NCBI RefSeq assembly: GCF_002127325.2
Contig: NC_035435.2
Coordinates: 11,614,289-11,678,288 of the forward strand
Source: Helianthus annuus
Taxonomy: Eukaryota; Streptophyta; Magnoliopsida; Asterales; Asteraceae
DNA length: 64,000 bases
Direction: 5' to 3'
Positions 1-12,170 of the stretch are shown here, one piece after another. The notes beneath the pieces are model-generated. The model was not told where the DNA came from. It saw only the letters and a list, made by a program, of their open reading frames with translations, and searched no databases. The stretch's first letter is position 1. Each line of letters begins with the position of its first letter. The position numbers were made by a program, and so were the translations under genes.

Positions 1-848
1 GATTCAGAGATCATTAAACTGGGTTAGGAATCTTTTGAAGAACCCTTAATAACGTGTGTGATTTCCAACGAATCACATCTGCCGAGAGTGTTAACATGTT
101 TTCAGATGTTAACTGGGATACGAATCTTTTAAACATGTCTTACCATTTGGCCAGGTCTTTATAATGACACTCAGGCTAGGTTTCACTATTAAGATTCTTT
201 TAATATTTATCGCAGAACAATTTCTAAATTGAACTGTTTATAGGGATCTGAATCTAATTTGAGGAACTGCCATCTTGGCCGGTCTTAATATGACACGAGG
301 CTAGGTCTTGTCCTTTTTAGATTTTTCCATTTTATTATAATGGTAGATCTTATAACAGAATTGTTATTTTAATTTACTTCATATATTATATTCATATATA
401 ATGATATAAATGAAATTTAGATAAAACATCCCAATGGTTTTAAAAGAGGTATAGAATTTCCCTAAAAGAGACTTAAAAGAAATGATGTTGTCCTCAAAGG
501 GACCAAAAGATAAATATCGTTATAAAGACTTTTAAGGAAACGATCTTCAGTAAAAGGAGTCTCCTCTTCATTTTTGTTCTGAATGTCCTCTCCTTGGTCG
601 TACGTTAATCCTGGTCGCGGTACGAAGCCCAGCATTTCAAGGCTCCAGACGTGGAGAATTTCTATTACGACTTCTTTGCTTGGCGACATATCCAACAAAA
701 ATTTGGAAGCAAAAATTCTAGATTAGGATTGAGAATATTCCTAGGTTAAGTCTAGACTCAGAAGGTCAAGGAATGTGCTACTGTGTCATTGAGATTAAAC
801 ACTAAGGGCTAGTGTTTAATTCACTCAATGTTGGCTCTGATACCAACC
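1..848 (-). mobile_element. Internal leader of a minus-strand Ty3/gypsy element (partial)
   Basis: Lies just inside the LTR at 849-5118, read on the minus strand, so it is the untranslated leader downstream of the 5' LTR; the rest of the element is left of the window. Two degenerate copies of a roughly 130 bp unit with the shared words TTGGCC.GGTCTT and GACAC.AGGCTAGGT occur near 150-190 and 270-305. A 78-codon open frame at 462-698 (minus) has no gag features and I do not call it a gene. Confidence 0.7.
833..845 (-). other. Primer binding site, tRNA-iMet type
   Basis: The minus strand reads TGGTATCAGAGCC three bases after the LTR end GGGTGTGACA. This is the standard complement of the 3' end of plant initiator tRNA-Met and fixes the element's orientation as minus. 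Confidence 0.9.
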
Positions 849-3800
849 TGTCACACCCCGACTTTCCACGTGTCACCGGTGGGCCCGGTAGGGGAGTATC
901 GTGACGTGGTTGGCAACATCATAGTCAAACAACACAATATATAAATGCACAGCGGAAGCAAGAGATAAATATATTACAATCCGAATATAAAGTAATATCC
1001 AAGTATTACAAACGGAACGTAAAGGATCCACAGGCGGATCTTAAAACAACAAAATAAGTTATCAGACTAATGGCTTATGTGAAGGAGTTGCAAAGTCCTC
1101 AACTAACAAGTCCTGAGCAGCTTCCAGCCTATTACCTACTTGTACCTGTCACTTAGACTTTGGAAAATACGTCAGTTTTCACTGGTAAATACACTCAACT
1201 GACTCATTTGAAAAGAGTTTAAGAAAATTGGTTTGAATGCACTTCGGCACAAAATATGTTAACACTTTGATTAAAATGCACAAGGCAAAATTAATCTTTT
1301 ATACTTGGGACAAACTATATCTCATGTTATCAGTTTTACATAACTTGCTCTACATACGGGGCCCAGTTCTATGCTGGTTCAAGATTAACCGACACACCAC
1401 TATTCCCTTATTGGGAATCCCTTATTGGGTATAATTAATTAATAAACATATGGCATCTGTCAGGTGTATGCCTACACCCCGTGCTTAGGTCGTGGCCATT
1501 TCATTTAATGAGTCAAGGATATCCAGGACACGGTCGCATTAACCCCCAATGTTTCAGTCAAGCAATACGAATTAAAAACAGGTTATTTGGATTTCCCGAC
1601 TCATTGTCTTCGAATCCCATACCTGACCATGCGGTATTTATATTACTGTATCCCAAGCCCGTAATAGGGAAAATAAGTTAAGAGTATTTACCTGAGCTAG
1701 CTCCTGTCTTAAATAGCAAGAATTATAATAACTCAGCCGTATTCACTTAGGTAAGCGTAGGTACAATTTACCGGAAGGCTCTAGTCTGGAATGATGGTAT
1801 AAATAACCAATTAGAATACTAACGGGTCTTTAATTAAGCCTAAACTTAGACCGGTTAGTTTGAAGGAAATATACGGTTCAAACGCATGATTAAGCGAAGA
1901 CCGGAATAGAATGTGTTTTAGACCCAACAAGTATGAAGACTTGTATAAAATGGGTAACCTAAATACATTCTGGATTTTGAAAAAAAATGATAAGGTTAAA
2001 CCCGTTTCGGTTATTTTATGAAAACTAGCCTCGTAGGCTTAACCGTATGCTTATAAGCGAAGCCGGGTAACCGGATGAGTTATACACAAGTTTCATATGC
2101 CAATATGTTTTAAAATATGTTAAGATATCAGTAAGATATCAACATGTATGCTCGTTATAGTTTTAAAACCGAATTAAGCCCCAAAAGGGCAATTTGGTCA
2201 TTTTACGATGCATAAAGAGAGCTAGTGGATAAACTGATGTCATGGTCATTATGTTTTTGTAAAAATACTTTATTTATGATGTTATATCAGTAGGGTGTCA
2301 AAAATATGTGTGGTTTATAGTTTAAAACCAAACTATACCCTGAAAGGGCATTTTGGTAATTTCACACATAGTTTGGTGACTCATTTGGAAATCTGAGTTT
2401 GGGTCAAGTACCTACTGAATTTATATTTAAAATATGTTTAAAAATCAGTAGGTATCAAGTTTTATTTCATAGATATGGTATTAAACCATATTATGCGCCG
2501 AAAAGGCGTAAAAGTTGGTAAATGACGATCTAGATGAGGTTTAAGGTTAAGTATATGTTATGAACAGGTTTGTAAGGTTAAAATAAGTTATTTATTAGTT
2601 CATAACATTAGGTAAAAGATTTAGTTATGAAAATGTACTAAAATTCATTTTAAGCCTCATAAGGGTATTTTCGTCATTTATCAATACACGCAACGCATGC
2701 TTGCAAACTCAGTTTGAATCTGATTTAATATTTAAAAATTTTATAAATATAATATAACATCAGTGAATGAGGAGTTTTGCCATAAGAATCATGTTTATAC
2801 CATTCCATATGCCGAAAGGGCATTTTGGTCATTTTAAAAATATAAAAATGGTTTTTATGCAAAACTCAAATCATGACCAGATCTTGACATCAAAATAAAT
2901 TTGAAATATTGTTAGATCAGTTTATAAACCACCTGCATGCTCATATTTATTAAAAATTCTCATTTTAACATAAAAGGGCATTTTAGGCGTTTTAACGAAA
3001 CTTGTGTTAAATCTCAGATTTTGAATATGATCTTGTAGTATGACCTCAGAGGGTTATACTACATAATATAAGGATCATAATATGACTTTGATTCAGCTCT
3101 TAAAGTTATTAAATCGGGTCAGATTTGAAAGTCAAAGGTTTGGTCAAACTGTTAGACTTTTTGAGTCAAACAAGCAATTTCACCAATTTGATCAGTTTAT
3201 CATGTTCTTGTAACAATTACCAAGTTATTTAAATGACAAAACATGATCCATAATCTCTAAATTATCAGTTTTGATTAGTTTAAGAATTTGCCCAGTTTGA
3301 CTTTTAGATTACTAACTTTGACTTATCAAATAGACTAGAAATCGTGGAAATCAGAAAGCATGATCATAATGGATTATAACCAACTTGATTACCATCATAA
3401 AACAAGATTCATTTGGACTTTTTGCTGATCAAATCAGAAAGTCAAACAGAAGTCAAAATATAGTGTTCTTGGCTAAATTAAACTATGAACAAGAATCAAA
3501 ACATGATTGGAATACTTACAATCACCGAATGAAAGATCAAGAACACCAGAAACTTCCAAGATGATACTCAAATTTCGGATTTGAGCAGATGAGGAAGTTT
3601 GAAGTTGAAAAATTTATAAAAATTGAAGAATATGATGTGTTCTATAGGATTCTTGAACGAATCAGATGTTGCCAAGTGTTTAAACCACTTATAAGATCTA
3701 TGTGCTGCCCCTAGTATCGATTATGTGGGCTAGAAACCGGTTTTGAACAATGTCCCGCAATTAACAGGCTGTTTTCTGCTGTTTTGCACGTCTGATCAGG

Positions 3801-5118
3801 CCTCGCGGCCCGCGTAGAGGACACAGCAGGCTCACGCGGCCCGCCTGACAGTTCAGGTCTGCACAACAGTTTCAAAATCGACAGAATTGGTCCCTGTCAG
3901 CTTATATAGTCATTTTAGGCACGTTCAAGGCACGTTACTCTCAATTTAAGGCTCCATCATGAAGTATAAACATAGGAGACATGAAACATGTTCAAAAACA
4001 TGTCGGATGTCGGTTTGTTTGGCCGTACGGTCACGTTATGTGTCGAATTACGACGAAACACGAACGGACGCGAAAAATCGTCCAAACTACGCGACGAATG
4101 GAGTTTTATCAAGGCGATCACTAAAATAAAATATTTTAGTGCTTACATAAATTTTTGGGTGTCCGGGGATACTCAGATTGTGAGATATGCGCGAAAATGC
4201 AAACTTGTGCACTTTTTTGACACTTTTAGTCCCTGGTGGACTTGAAAATTTATTTCTGCGCACCAAACACCTCTAAGCCTATATCTAAACTATAGAAATG
4301 ATAATTAGGGCATGTTTAACTTATGGAAAATTTCTGGAAGGTCCGTTACTGTACGAATCGACATACTTTTGCAGTTTGACGCAAATAGTCCTTAAATTGC
4401 GCAAAGTAGCGCGAATTGCCGTTTAATGTTATACAAGCCTTCCATGGCCCATATTTATCCTTCCCAAGCATATAATTAAATATTAATACGCTCTCGTTCG
4501 CTTAGATGGTCACCGAAAGGCATAGATTCAAAAGTTGACGCTTTAGGCCCCTCTATTGCGCAAACTTGCACATCTCATCATTTATTAGCATTGAAGCCTC
4601 ATCAAATCCATATTAGGCATTCTTGGAAATATTATTAATTATCACGATGCTTCGGGTTCGCTAAAAGGTCATTCAGAGGTATAATTAAACATATTGACAC
4701 TTTTAGTCCCTCTAACTTGCAAAGTTGCGCGTAACTTTACTTATAGGCATAAAAACCTTAGATGGCCATTATTTGGCATTCCCGAGGGTATAATTAAATA
4801 TTATTAAGCTCCCGGTTTGTTAGAAGGTCACTCAGAGGTAAGAATTAACATGTTGACGCTTTCAACCCTTTATTGCGCAAACTTTCAATTAATTACGCAA
4901 ACGACTACACTTATTCATCAAGTGGCACATTTGTGAACATGAACATCGTGAGAGGTTATTTGGAAACTTACTTTTGGTATGCTAACACTTCCAGTCCCTT
5001 TATTATCAAAGTTTTTGATTTTTTCGAAAAATTAGTCCCTTAATTTCAACATTGGACTTTATTAGGGTTTATTACACGTGTCAATACATCATTGGACGTG
5101 ATTTTATGAGGTGTTACA
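849..5118 (-). mobile_element. 5' LTR (4270 bp) of a minus-strand gypsy retrotransposon
   Basis: Read on the minus strand it begins TGTAACACC (5118) and ends GGGTGTGACA (849), giving TG...CA termini followed by a PBS. The right boundary is proven by comparison: the sequence from 5119 onward matches 10890 onward of the intact LTR at 8872-12170, so this element inserted into that LTR's sister copy. The expected 5 bp target duplication is ATTGT (5119-5123); its partner lies outside the window. The LTR carries two families of degenerate tandem repeats. One has about six units between 2160 and 3000, each with a phrase like AAAGGGCATTTTGG. The other has units of about 175 bp between 4490 and 4900. 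A GC-rich inverted motif (CGCGGCCCGCG type) sits at 3805-3850. Confidence 0.85.
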
Positions 5119-6399
5119 ATTGTTATATAAATACTCGAGTTTATGAGGGAATTTATATAATTATGAGGTGTGTAGGTACGAAGGTACATGTAGGATGGTT
5201 GAAGTATGTATATATACACACGTATGTATTTAAGTGTAAGTTTATGATGCCTTTTATTTAATGTCTTAAAGTCTAAGGGCTTATAGGCATGTTGGATGTA
5301 TTAAATTGTTGATAAACTTCTAAGATGTTTGTATAGTTACTTTGAATCTACATATTAATGATACATGAGGATTATTTGCTTGCTCAATTTATGTGCTAGT
5401 GTGTGATGTGTTGGGTCATGCCACGGCCAGGTCGAACAGAGGAAGTCCCCTTGCAGTTTATCTATTCTTGGGGCAAGAGGAAGTCCCTTAGCAGTTTACC
5501 TGCTCTTGGGGCAAGAGGAGAAGAAAAATTCCTTTATCCCTTACTTTGTGTTTAGGATTTAAGGTGAGGAGATCTGTGTTATGCGTTTGACCCATTAAAG
5601 ATGAATTTGTAGATAAAATAAATATATTTATTTATGATCATGATGTAATTTATTATATTGCATTAATGCGTATGTGAATATGAATGTGAATGTGTAGGTT
5701 TTGGGTCTTGCCATGACTGGGTCGAAAAGTCCCCTAACTGTTTAGTTGACTTATGTGGACAGAAGTAGTCCTCGCAGCTTAACAGTCCTTGGGGCAGAGG
5801 AAGTCCCCTAACCGTATCTATCTGTCTTGGTGGGAAGTCCCCTCACAGTTTAGAGGTCCTTGGGGCGAAAAGGGTCCTTTTTCCTTACTTTGTGTTTGGC
5901 TTTAAAGGTCGAGGAGACCCACTGTTATGTGCTTGACCCATTTGAACAGATGTTTGAAGTTATCCTATAGAATGTTTTAAATAAGTTGATGTTTATTTAA
6001 GACGGTGTGATGAAAATATTTTACAACTATTTTATTGTATTACAATATTAAAAACTTGAATTCACTCAGCCTAGCTGACTTTTGCATGCATGTTAAATTG
6101 ATTTCAGGTTAGCTGGATGAACGATGACTTCTTGGATGTTGCATGAAGCTACTCGACATTTGAAGATGGCATTTCTAGTTGAAGGCGGTGTTTTAATAAA
6201 TAAATTTTAAACATTAAAATTTTGTATTTTTAGTTTGGATGTTTCCCATGGTTGGGAATTTGACTTAAAAGTTTCCGCTGCATATTCTTCAAATTAAGAA
6301 AATAATAATAATAATAACAATAATTAAAATTTTCAAGTGTTTTTACTGTTTATGCAATGATGTCCCAACTGTGAGACACCCGGATTTTAGGGTCTTACA
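5119..6399 (+). mobile_element. Truncated 5' LTR of a + strand gypsy element
   Basis: It aligns without gaps to 10890-12170 (1281 bp each) with about ten mismatches counted by eye, near 99.2% identity, so the element is young. It ends GGGTCTTACA and is followed by a PBS. The first two kilobases of this LTR are missing here because the minus-strand element at 849-5118 inserted into it; they should reappear left of the window. Confidence 0.88.
5438..5880 (+). repeat. Palindrome-rich repeat cluster in the LTR
   Basis: About six imperfect units of 35-60 bp, each with GAAGTCCCCT, a CAGTTTA or CAGCTTA core and CTTGGGGC. GTCCCC can pair with GGGGC, so each unit is a potential hairpin. The same cluster is present in the other LTR at 11210-11650. 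Confidence 0.7.
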
Positions 6400-6402
6400 A
6401 GT

Positions 6403-6414
6403 TGGTATCAGAGC
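6403..6414 (+). other. Primer binding site, tRNA-iMet type
   Basis: TGGTATCAGAGC three bases after the LTR end at 6399. It sets the orientation of the + strand gypsy element. Confidence 0.9.
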
Positions 6415-8857
6415 AATAGTTCGAGAGATCTGGGTAACCCTTAACGCCTAGACTTGAACTAAGAATGGGATCGAACTAGAAATGCCAATACGGGTAGCCA
6501 ATCGCACTCCAAGAGGTAATCGTTACTGTATTGAAGTTTGTTTAGATGTATTGAAGTTGATTTGATGTTTTTCATCGAATGCTTAATGGCATGAGGTGAT
6601 AGGTGGGAGATTAATGTCATCATATTTTGATGTAGTATGAAAAGTTTTACCAGCGAGTGCTTAAATGCATAATATGTTGGATGGAGTGTTAATGCCTTAT
6701 ACTTAGGGGTGGAATGAGATGTATTCATTAATAATTAGATGTGCTAGATGGAATGCTAACATCTTTACATTTTTTTGGTATGTTAGGATGTTTTTCCTTT
6801 GAATGCCTAAGGGCATCATGTGTTAGGTAGAATTCTAGTACCTTCATGCTTTGATGTATGCATTGATGTTTCTCATCGAGTGTTTAATTGCACCATATGG
6901 TAAATTGAATGTTAATGCCCTTGTGTTTTGGAGGTAGGATATGATGCCTTCCTTGTATAGTTAATTTTTTTTTCATCGGATAGAATGTTAATGTATTTAT
7001 GCTTTAGGTATGGTAGGATGTTTTTCTTGAGTGTCTATGTGCATTACGTTGATGGTGAAACACTAGTGTGACCATGACAGGAAATGTTTAGAACGTCTGC
7101 GGTGACACGGACATCCGATAGCACTTGATCAACGTTGTTGGCGGTCTATTGTCACTTCTCATATTCTGGATGATGGCCTGTAATGAATCATGCGAATGTT
7201 TGGCCTTGGGTGGGTTGTTAGTCATGGGTTTGTGTTGGCATTATGCTTCTACATAAGGTTTCTTGCTATATGCATCCGGTGATTTAGATATTTGTGTGTA
7301 TATATGTGGTTGTTACCGGATTATGTGTAGCTATGCGTGACCATGTGGCAATGCTTGAATAGCTTGATTTTGTATTAGCATTATCTTTGAAATAGTATAA
7401 CGGTCATTGTCGACCAATTTATGTGGCTAGACTAGTATAGACATAGCTTGTGATTTGTCTGTACTTATGGTCTTGATTGTACCTTGAGCATGTATGATGT
7501 TTAGGAGAAGGATATTTTATAGTTACTTTAAAGAAACTTATAGAAACGGTGAAAATGTGTCTAGCCTGGGCATTGAGTCGAGTATGTTGATTGGTACGAC
7601 CCATGAAGGTACGATCGTATGAACCCTTATATGGGTACAATGGTGACAACTGATAACGACCACAAATGAGGTATATGTGTTTCCCCGGGTTTAGAGTCCG
7701 AAAGTATGATGTATGAAGTCAGTAGCTATGGTTACCCCTCCGTGAATGTTTTGTATTTCAATGTTATTATCTGTTAGGGGTATGGTATACTTCTCTTAAG
7801 GATCTTGTTTAAGACACGTGTATTCATTATTGTAGTATGCCTTATTGTTGACGCCCTAGTGGTAAGTTGATAGAATTGGAATTCATGAAATAGCCTTGCC
7901 TTTTGTGATAAGTGTCTTAGTGATCGATTGCTTAGAGACAAGATGTAAGGTGTAGTCACGCTTGTTTGTTTTCTCGGTGACGTACTTATATGCGTTGTTG
8001 TTGCACAATAGGACGTGTGGTTGTAACTTGAGTTACAAATGTTGGTATAGATCGTACCTCGCGCTTGCACTTGCGATCAACAATGCTACCATGGTGGAAG
8101 TGTGACAACACTATGGGATGCAACGCCTAGTGATGGTGCAATCCGACGATTTGAATCAGAATGGATTCATGTAAAAGTCCTATTCGACACATGTTACGTA
8201 TATTTAGACGTGTGGGATTGCTTGACAAACAAGTATTGGTAATGAATGCAAGGGCTTTCGTCACTTGGGAACCTCAAAGATTGTTAGGCCAATTGTGGAC
8301 ATAGTGTGCCCCACTTCCAAGTACTGTAAACTGTGACAACATATCGGGAGGTGCTCAGATTACCAAGTTTAGAGACAACATCGACACGACTATTGGAGTT
8401 ATCGGTGGAACATGGAAAGTGTGTTGACGAGCAGGCGATAGTTACGAAACTTGATGGAACTAATGATGTTACAATAACAAGGTAAGCGATGTTAAAATGA
8501 CAATATAGATTGAGATTAAGGCGGCTGGTTTCTGCCGATGGAATCTTTGTATGGAGCTTAATGCGGTCACGTTATAGTTACAAACGAGGAGAGATACAAA
8601 TCGTGAGCCAGGAAGGCTACATGAGTACAAGATACATAAAAAGTTGTAAAAGTGAATACTACGAGTTGCGAGGTTGGAGGACGGCAATGGAGAAGGCTCC
8701 TTCGACTATTGCGAGTGGCGATTTGATTAAAGATAGAGGTGACGCCCATGATGTTTTTAGTGACAGGTGGTGTCACGCTAAAATGTGGATGTGTAGATTC
8801 GAGGTGGTGAATACGAATGGTCCTTGGCGAGAAGGATTCGAGGACGAATCCTCTTTT

Positions 8858-8871
8858 AAGGGGGTAAGACT
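8858..8871 (+). other. Polypurine tract
   Basis: The purine run AAGGGGGTAAGA ends one to two bases before the 3' LTR start TGTAACATCCC at 8872. It defines the true LTR start, about 2 kb upstream of where the two LTR copies begin to align. Confidence 0.85.
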
Positions 8872-11800
8872 TGTAACATCCCAAAATTTGCAAACCATAT
8901 GAAATGAGTAAACGAAGTATCCAGGTTTCTTTCTCTTTTTTTTTTTTTTTTTTTTTTGCCAAACTGCATCGGTTGAGGATATTAGACGCACAAGCTGTGA
9001 CTTAATGGAGATAACTAGTTCAAAGGTTCGGATGCCGTTATTTGAAACTATGTTATATAGCTTTGGGAACAAGTTAGATAAAGTGAATATTGGAGGGGCC
9101 AAAGTGCAATGATAGAATTTTTAAAATTGTATAATTAACAAACCCTAAGTCATGCGGCTGGGTTATTTACGGCTGAAGAAAATTCGAGAGAGAAAGAGAG
9201 GACATCAGATTGGAGGAAGAAGGCGACGGGTAAGCTGTGACGGCGAGTTTGGTTCGGTCCTGCTAATTCTGCGTTTGGCTTCGGGTTTAAGGTAATCCCC
9301 GTGTTCATTCTTACCTGTTTTTATTCGGTTTTGTTTTCAAATTCTAGGGTTTTAAGATGTGTACGTGTTGAGGAAGAAGAGGATGGTGGTTGCGGGTCGG
9401 TTATACTGAGTGGTTCTGGCGGTCGCGGAACAATGATAGTGAAGATGGTCTCTAGAAGTGATGTCAGTGTTAGCGGTGACTGTTATTTTTGGCTACGGTA
9501 TAGAGTGATGGTGGCCGATGGTGATTCTGGTAATGGTTATAGAGAAGGTGGGGGTGCGTCGTGATCGGCGATGACCTCGACTACGGTGGGAGTTGGTGAC
9601 TATAGTAGTTCCGGTTCTTCCGGTTTGAGTTCGGTTTGAATTATGGTGCAATGGCAGAAGTGGTGTTTGGCGGTGGTTAGTGTGAGCGGAGGAAGGTGCT
9701 CGGGTGTGAGGCGGTGCGAAGGTGGTTGAGAGGTTCGATGACAAGTGGCGTGGTGATGCTTTGTGATGTCGGGATCGGATGCGGTGGTGAACCGAGATGG
9801 CCATGGCGGAGTTCTACAGTCGTGTATGTGATGGGTTCGGGTGAGTTGATGAAGGAAGATAAGGTTCAGTTACGGGCGCGTGACGGTTGTGGCCGTGAGG
9901 GTGAGCATTGGTGGTGTGATGGCGGTGCGGTGACGACTGCGATACACGGCTGTGCGAGTGGAGGTGGTTGCGTTATGGTAGGTGTGTTTGGTGGCGTTGA
10001 TGTTAAATGTTTTCTGGGGTTTGTCTAGGGTTGTTTAGGAAGAGGATGGAATGTGACGCATAGATGAGTTGTAGACATGCATGAAGTTTTGAGAGCATTT
10101 ATTATATATGTAATCTTTGTTGCATGAAAGTTGATGACCTATTATAATATTTTAAGATTTGTAGGTGCATGAAACAGTGGATGAAGATGGTTTATACAAT
10201 GGTGTATACGTATGCATGGGACTTTAGAATTTATTATGGCATGCTGCTAAAAATGGCGCATGGTGTTATCATCATAAGTAGCCATAATCTTAACCTTACC
10301 CTTTTATGAAGTTTGACCAAGTGTGCATGAGTAATTAGTAGGCTATTTCATGGGGTTTTTGAAGAGGATGTGATGGTTGTGCATGGGAACCCAATGCAGG
10401 TTCGCGGGTTCAAACATGTCGAGGGCGGTCCTACTTGCATTATAAGTGACACTGGAGTTGGCGAGTAGTTGGGCTCGTGTGTTTGAGAAATTTTATGTGT
10501 TTTTTTTTCATATGGATCGAATGGGGTTTGATTCCTGATTATCTTTGGACATATTGGGTTTCGAACTCGAGAGACGAGTAGCTGCGAGGAAATTGTGAAG
10601 CTTCGCAACCGGTGAGTTCTTGAGCCCACTCTTTTAAATGCTTTTAATTTTTTTCGGGCTAATGTGCATGCTAAACTCGTATGATTATTTTCATGAAGAA
10701 AGTTGTGAAGTTCTTTTTACATATTTATATAATTCATTTTTTTACTCACATGCTTTTTAAGCATGAATTGTGAGTAGGGTTATATGTTTTATACACCTAT
10801 TTGTGTGAAGGCAATTATTGATCAGAATAATATATATACTCATATTTATATATGTTTACATATATATACAAATAAGTTGATATAGATATATTGTTATATA
10901 AATACTCGAGTTTATGAGGGAATTTATAAAATTATGAGGTGTGTAGGTACGAAGGTACATGTAGGATGGTTGAAGTATGTATATATACACACGTATGTAT
11001 TTTAGTGTAAGTTTATGATGCCTTTTATTTAATGTCTTAAAGTCTAAGGGCTTATAGGCATGTTGGATGTATTAAATTGTTGATAAACTTCTAAGATGTT
11101 TGTATAGTTACTTTGAATCTACATATTAATGATACATGAGGATTATTTGCTTGCTCAATTTATGTGCTAGTGTGTGATGTGTTGGGTCATGCCACAGCCA
11201 GGTCGAACAGAGGAAGTCCCCTTGCAGTTTATCTATTCTTGGGGCAAGAGGAAGTCCCTTAGCAGTTTACCTGCTCTTGGGGCAAGAGGAGAAGAAAAAT
11301 TCCTTTATCCCTTACTTTGTGTTTAGGATTTAAGGTGAGGAGATATGTGTTATGCGTTTGACCCATTAAAGATGAATTTGTAGATAAAATAAATATATTT
11401 ATTTATGATCATGATGTAATTTATTATATTGCATTAATGCGTATGTGAATATGAATGTGAATGTGTAGGTTTTGGGTCTTGCCATGACTGGGTCGAAAAG
11501 TCCCCTAACTGTTTAGTTGACTTATGTGGACAGAAGTAGTCCTCGCAGCTTAACAGTCCTTGGGGCAGAGGAAGTCCCCTAACCGTATCTATCTGTCTTG
11601 GTGGGAAGTCCCCTCACAGTTTAGAGGTCCTTTGGGCGAAAAGGGTCCTTTTTCCTTACTTTGTGTTTGGCTTTAAAGGTCGAGGAGACCCACTGTTATG
11701 TGCTTGACCCATTTGAACAGTTGTTTGAAGTTATCCTATAGAATGTTTTAATTAAGTTGATGTTTATTTAAGACGGTGTGATGAAAATATTTTACAACTA

Positions 11801-12170
11801 TTTTATTGTATTACAATATTAAAAACTTGAATTCACTCGGCCTAGCTGACTTTTGCATGCATGTTAGATTGATTTCAGGTTAGCTGGATGAACGATGACT
11901 TCTTGGATGTTGCATGAAGCTACTCGACATTTGAAGATGGCATTTCTAGTTGAAGGCGGTGTTTTAATAAATAAATTTTAAACATTAAAATTTTGTATTT
12001 TTAGTTTGGATGTTTCCCATGGTTGGGAATTTGACTTAAAAGTTTCCGCTGCATATTCTTCAAATTAAGAAAATAATAATAATAATAACAATAATTAAAA
12101 TTTTCAAGTGTTTTTACTGTTTATGCAATGATGTCCCAACTGTGAGACACCCGGATTTTGGGGTCTTACA
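8872..12170 (+). mobile_element. Complete 3' LTR (3299 bp) of the + strand gypsy element
   Basis: Starts TGTAACATCCC directly after the PPT and ends GGGGTCTTACA; termini are TG...CA. The last 1281 bp match the 5' LTR remnant. The 5' part includes a T-rich tract (about 8935-8957) and a G-rich stretch (9360-10020) that opens several meaningless reading frames on both strands. The right-hand target duplication should be TTCTC (12171-12175); the left partner is outside the window. Confidence 0.88.

Larger units (their letters stand above)
6400..8871 (+). mobile_element. Internal region of a non-autonomous gypsy element (LARD-like)
   Basis: Only 2.5 kb lies between PBS and polypurine tract, and no open frame resembles gag, protease, RT, RNase H or integrase, so the element must have moved with proteins supplied in trans. 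From about 6530 to 7080 it holds degenerate tandem units of 110-130 bp (phrases such as ATCGA.TG.TTAAT and TGTTAATGCC). The last roughly 350 bp before the PPT contain an open frame (8510-8902) whose final residues FEDESSFKG look like the C-terminal tail of chromovirus-type pol, the only coding relic I can recognise. Confidence 0.75.

Noticed and set aside
8510..9102. Overlapping 109-131 codon frames on both strands around 8510-9102
   Set aside because: They straddle the PPT/LTR border; poly-Lys in the minus frames is a T-run. Only the last residues of the plus frame recall a pol tail, noted as a relic and not called a gene.
9301..10028. Gly/Val- and Arg/His-rich frames on both strands (9301-9564, 9493-9804, 9696-10028)
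   Set aside because: They lie within the gypsy LTR, in a G-rich stretch with few stops. No domain, and the two strands are equally open.
5121..12170. A simple LTR element with 1279 bp LTRs at 5121-6399 and 10892-12170
   Set aside because: No PPT precedes 10892, the supposed flanks give no TSD (ACAAT vs TTCTC), and a good PPT plus TGTAACATCCC start lies at 8858-8882. The short alignment is due to the nested insertion.
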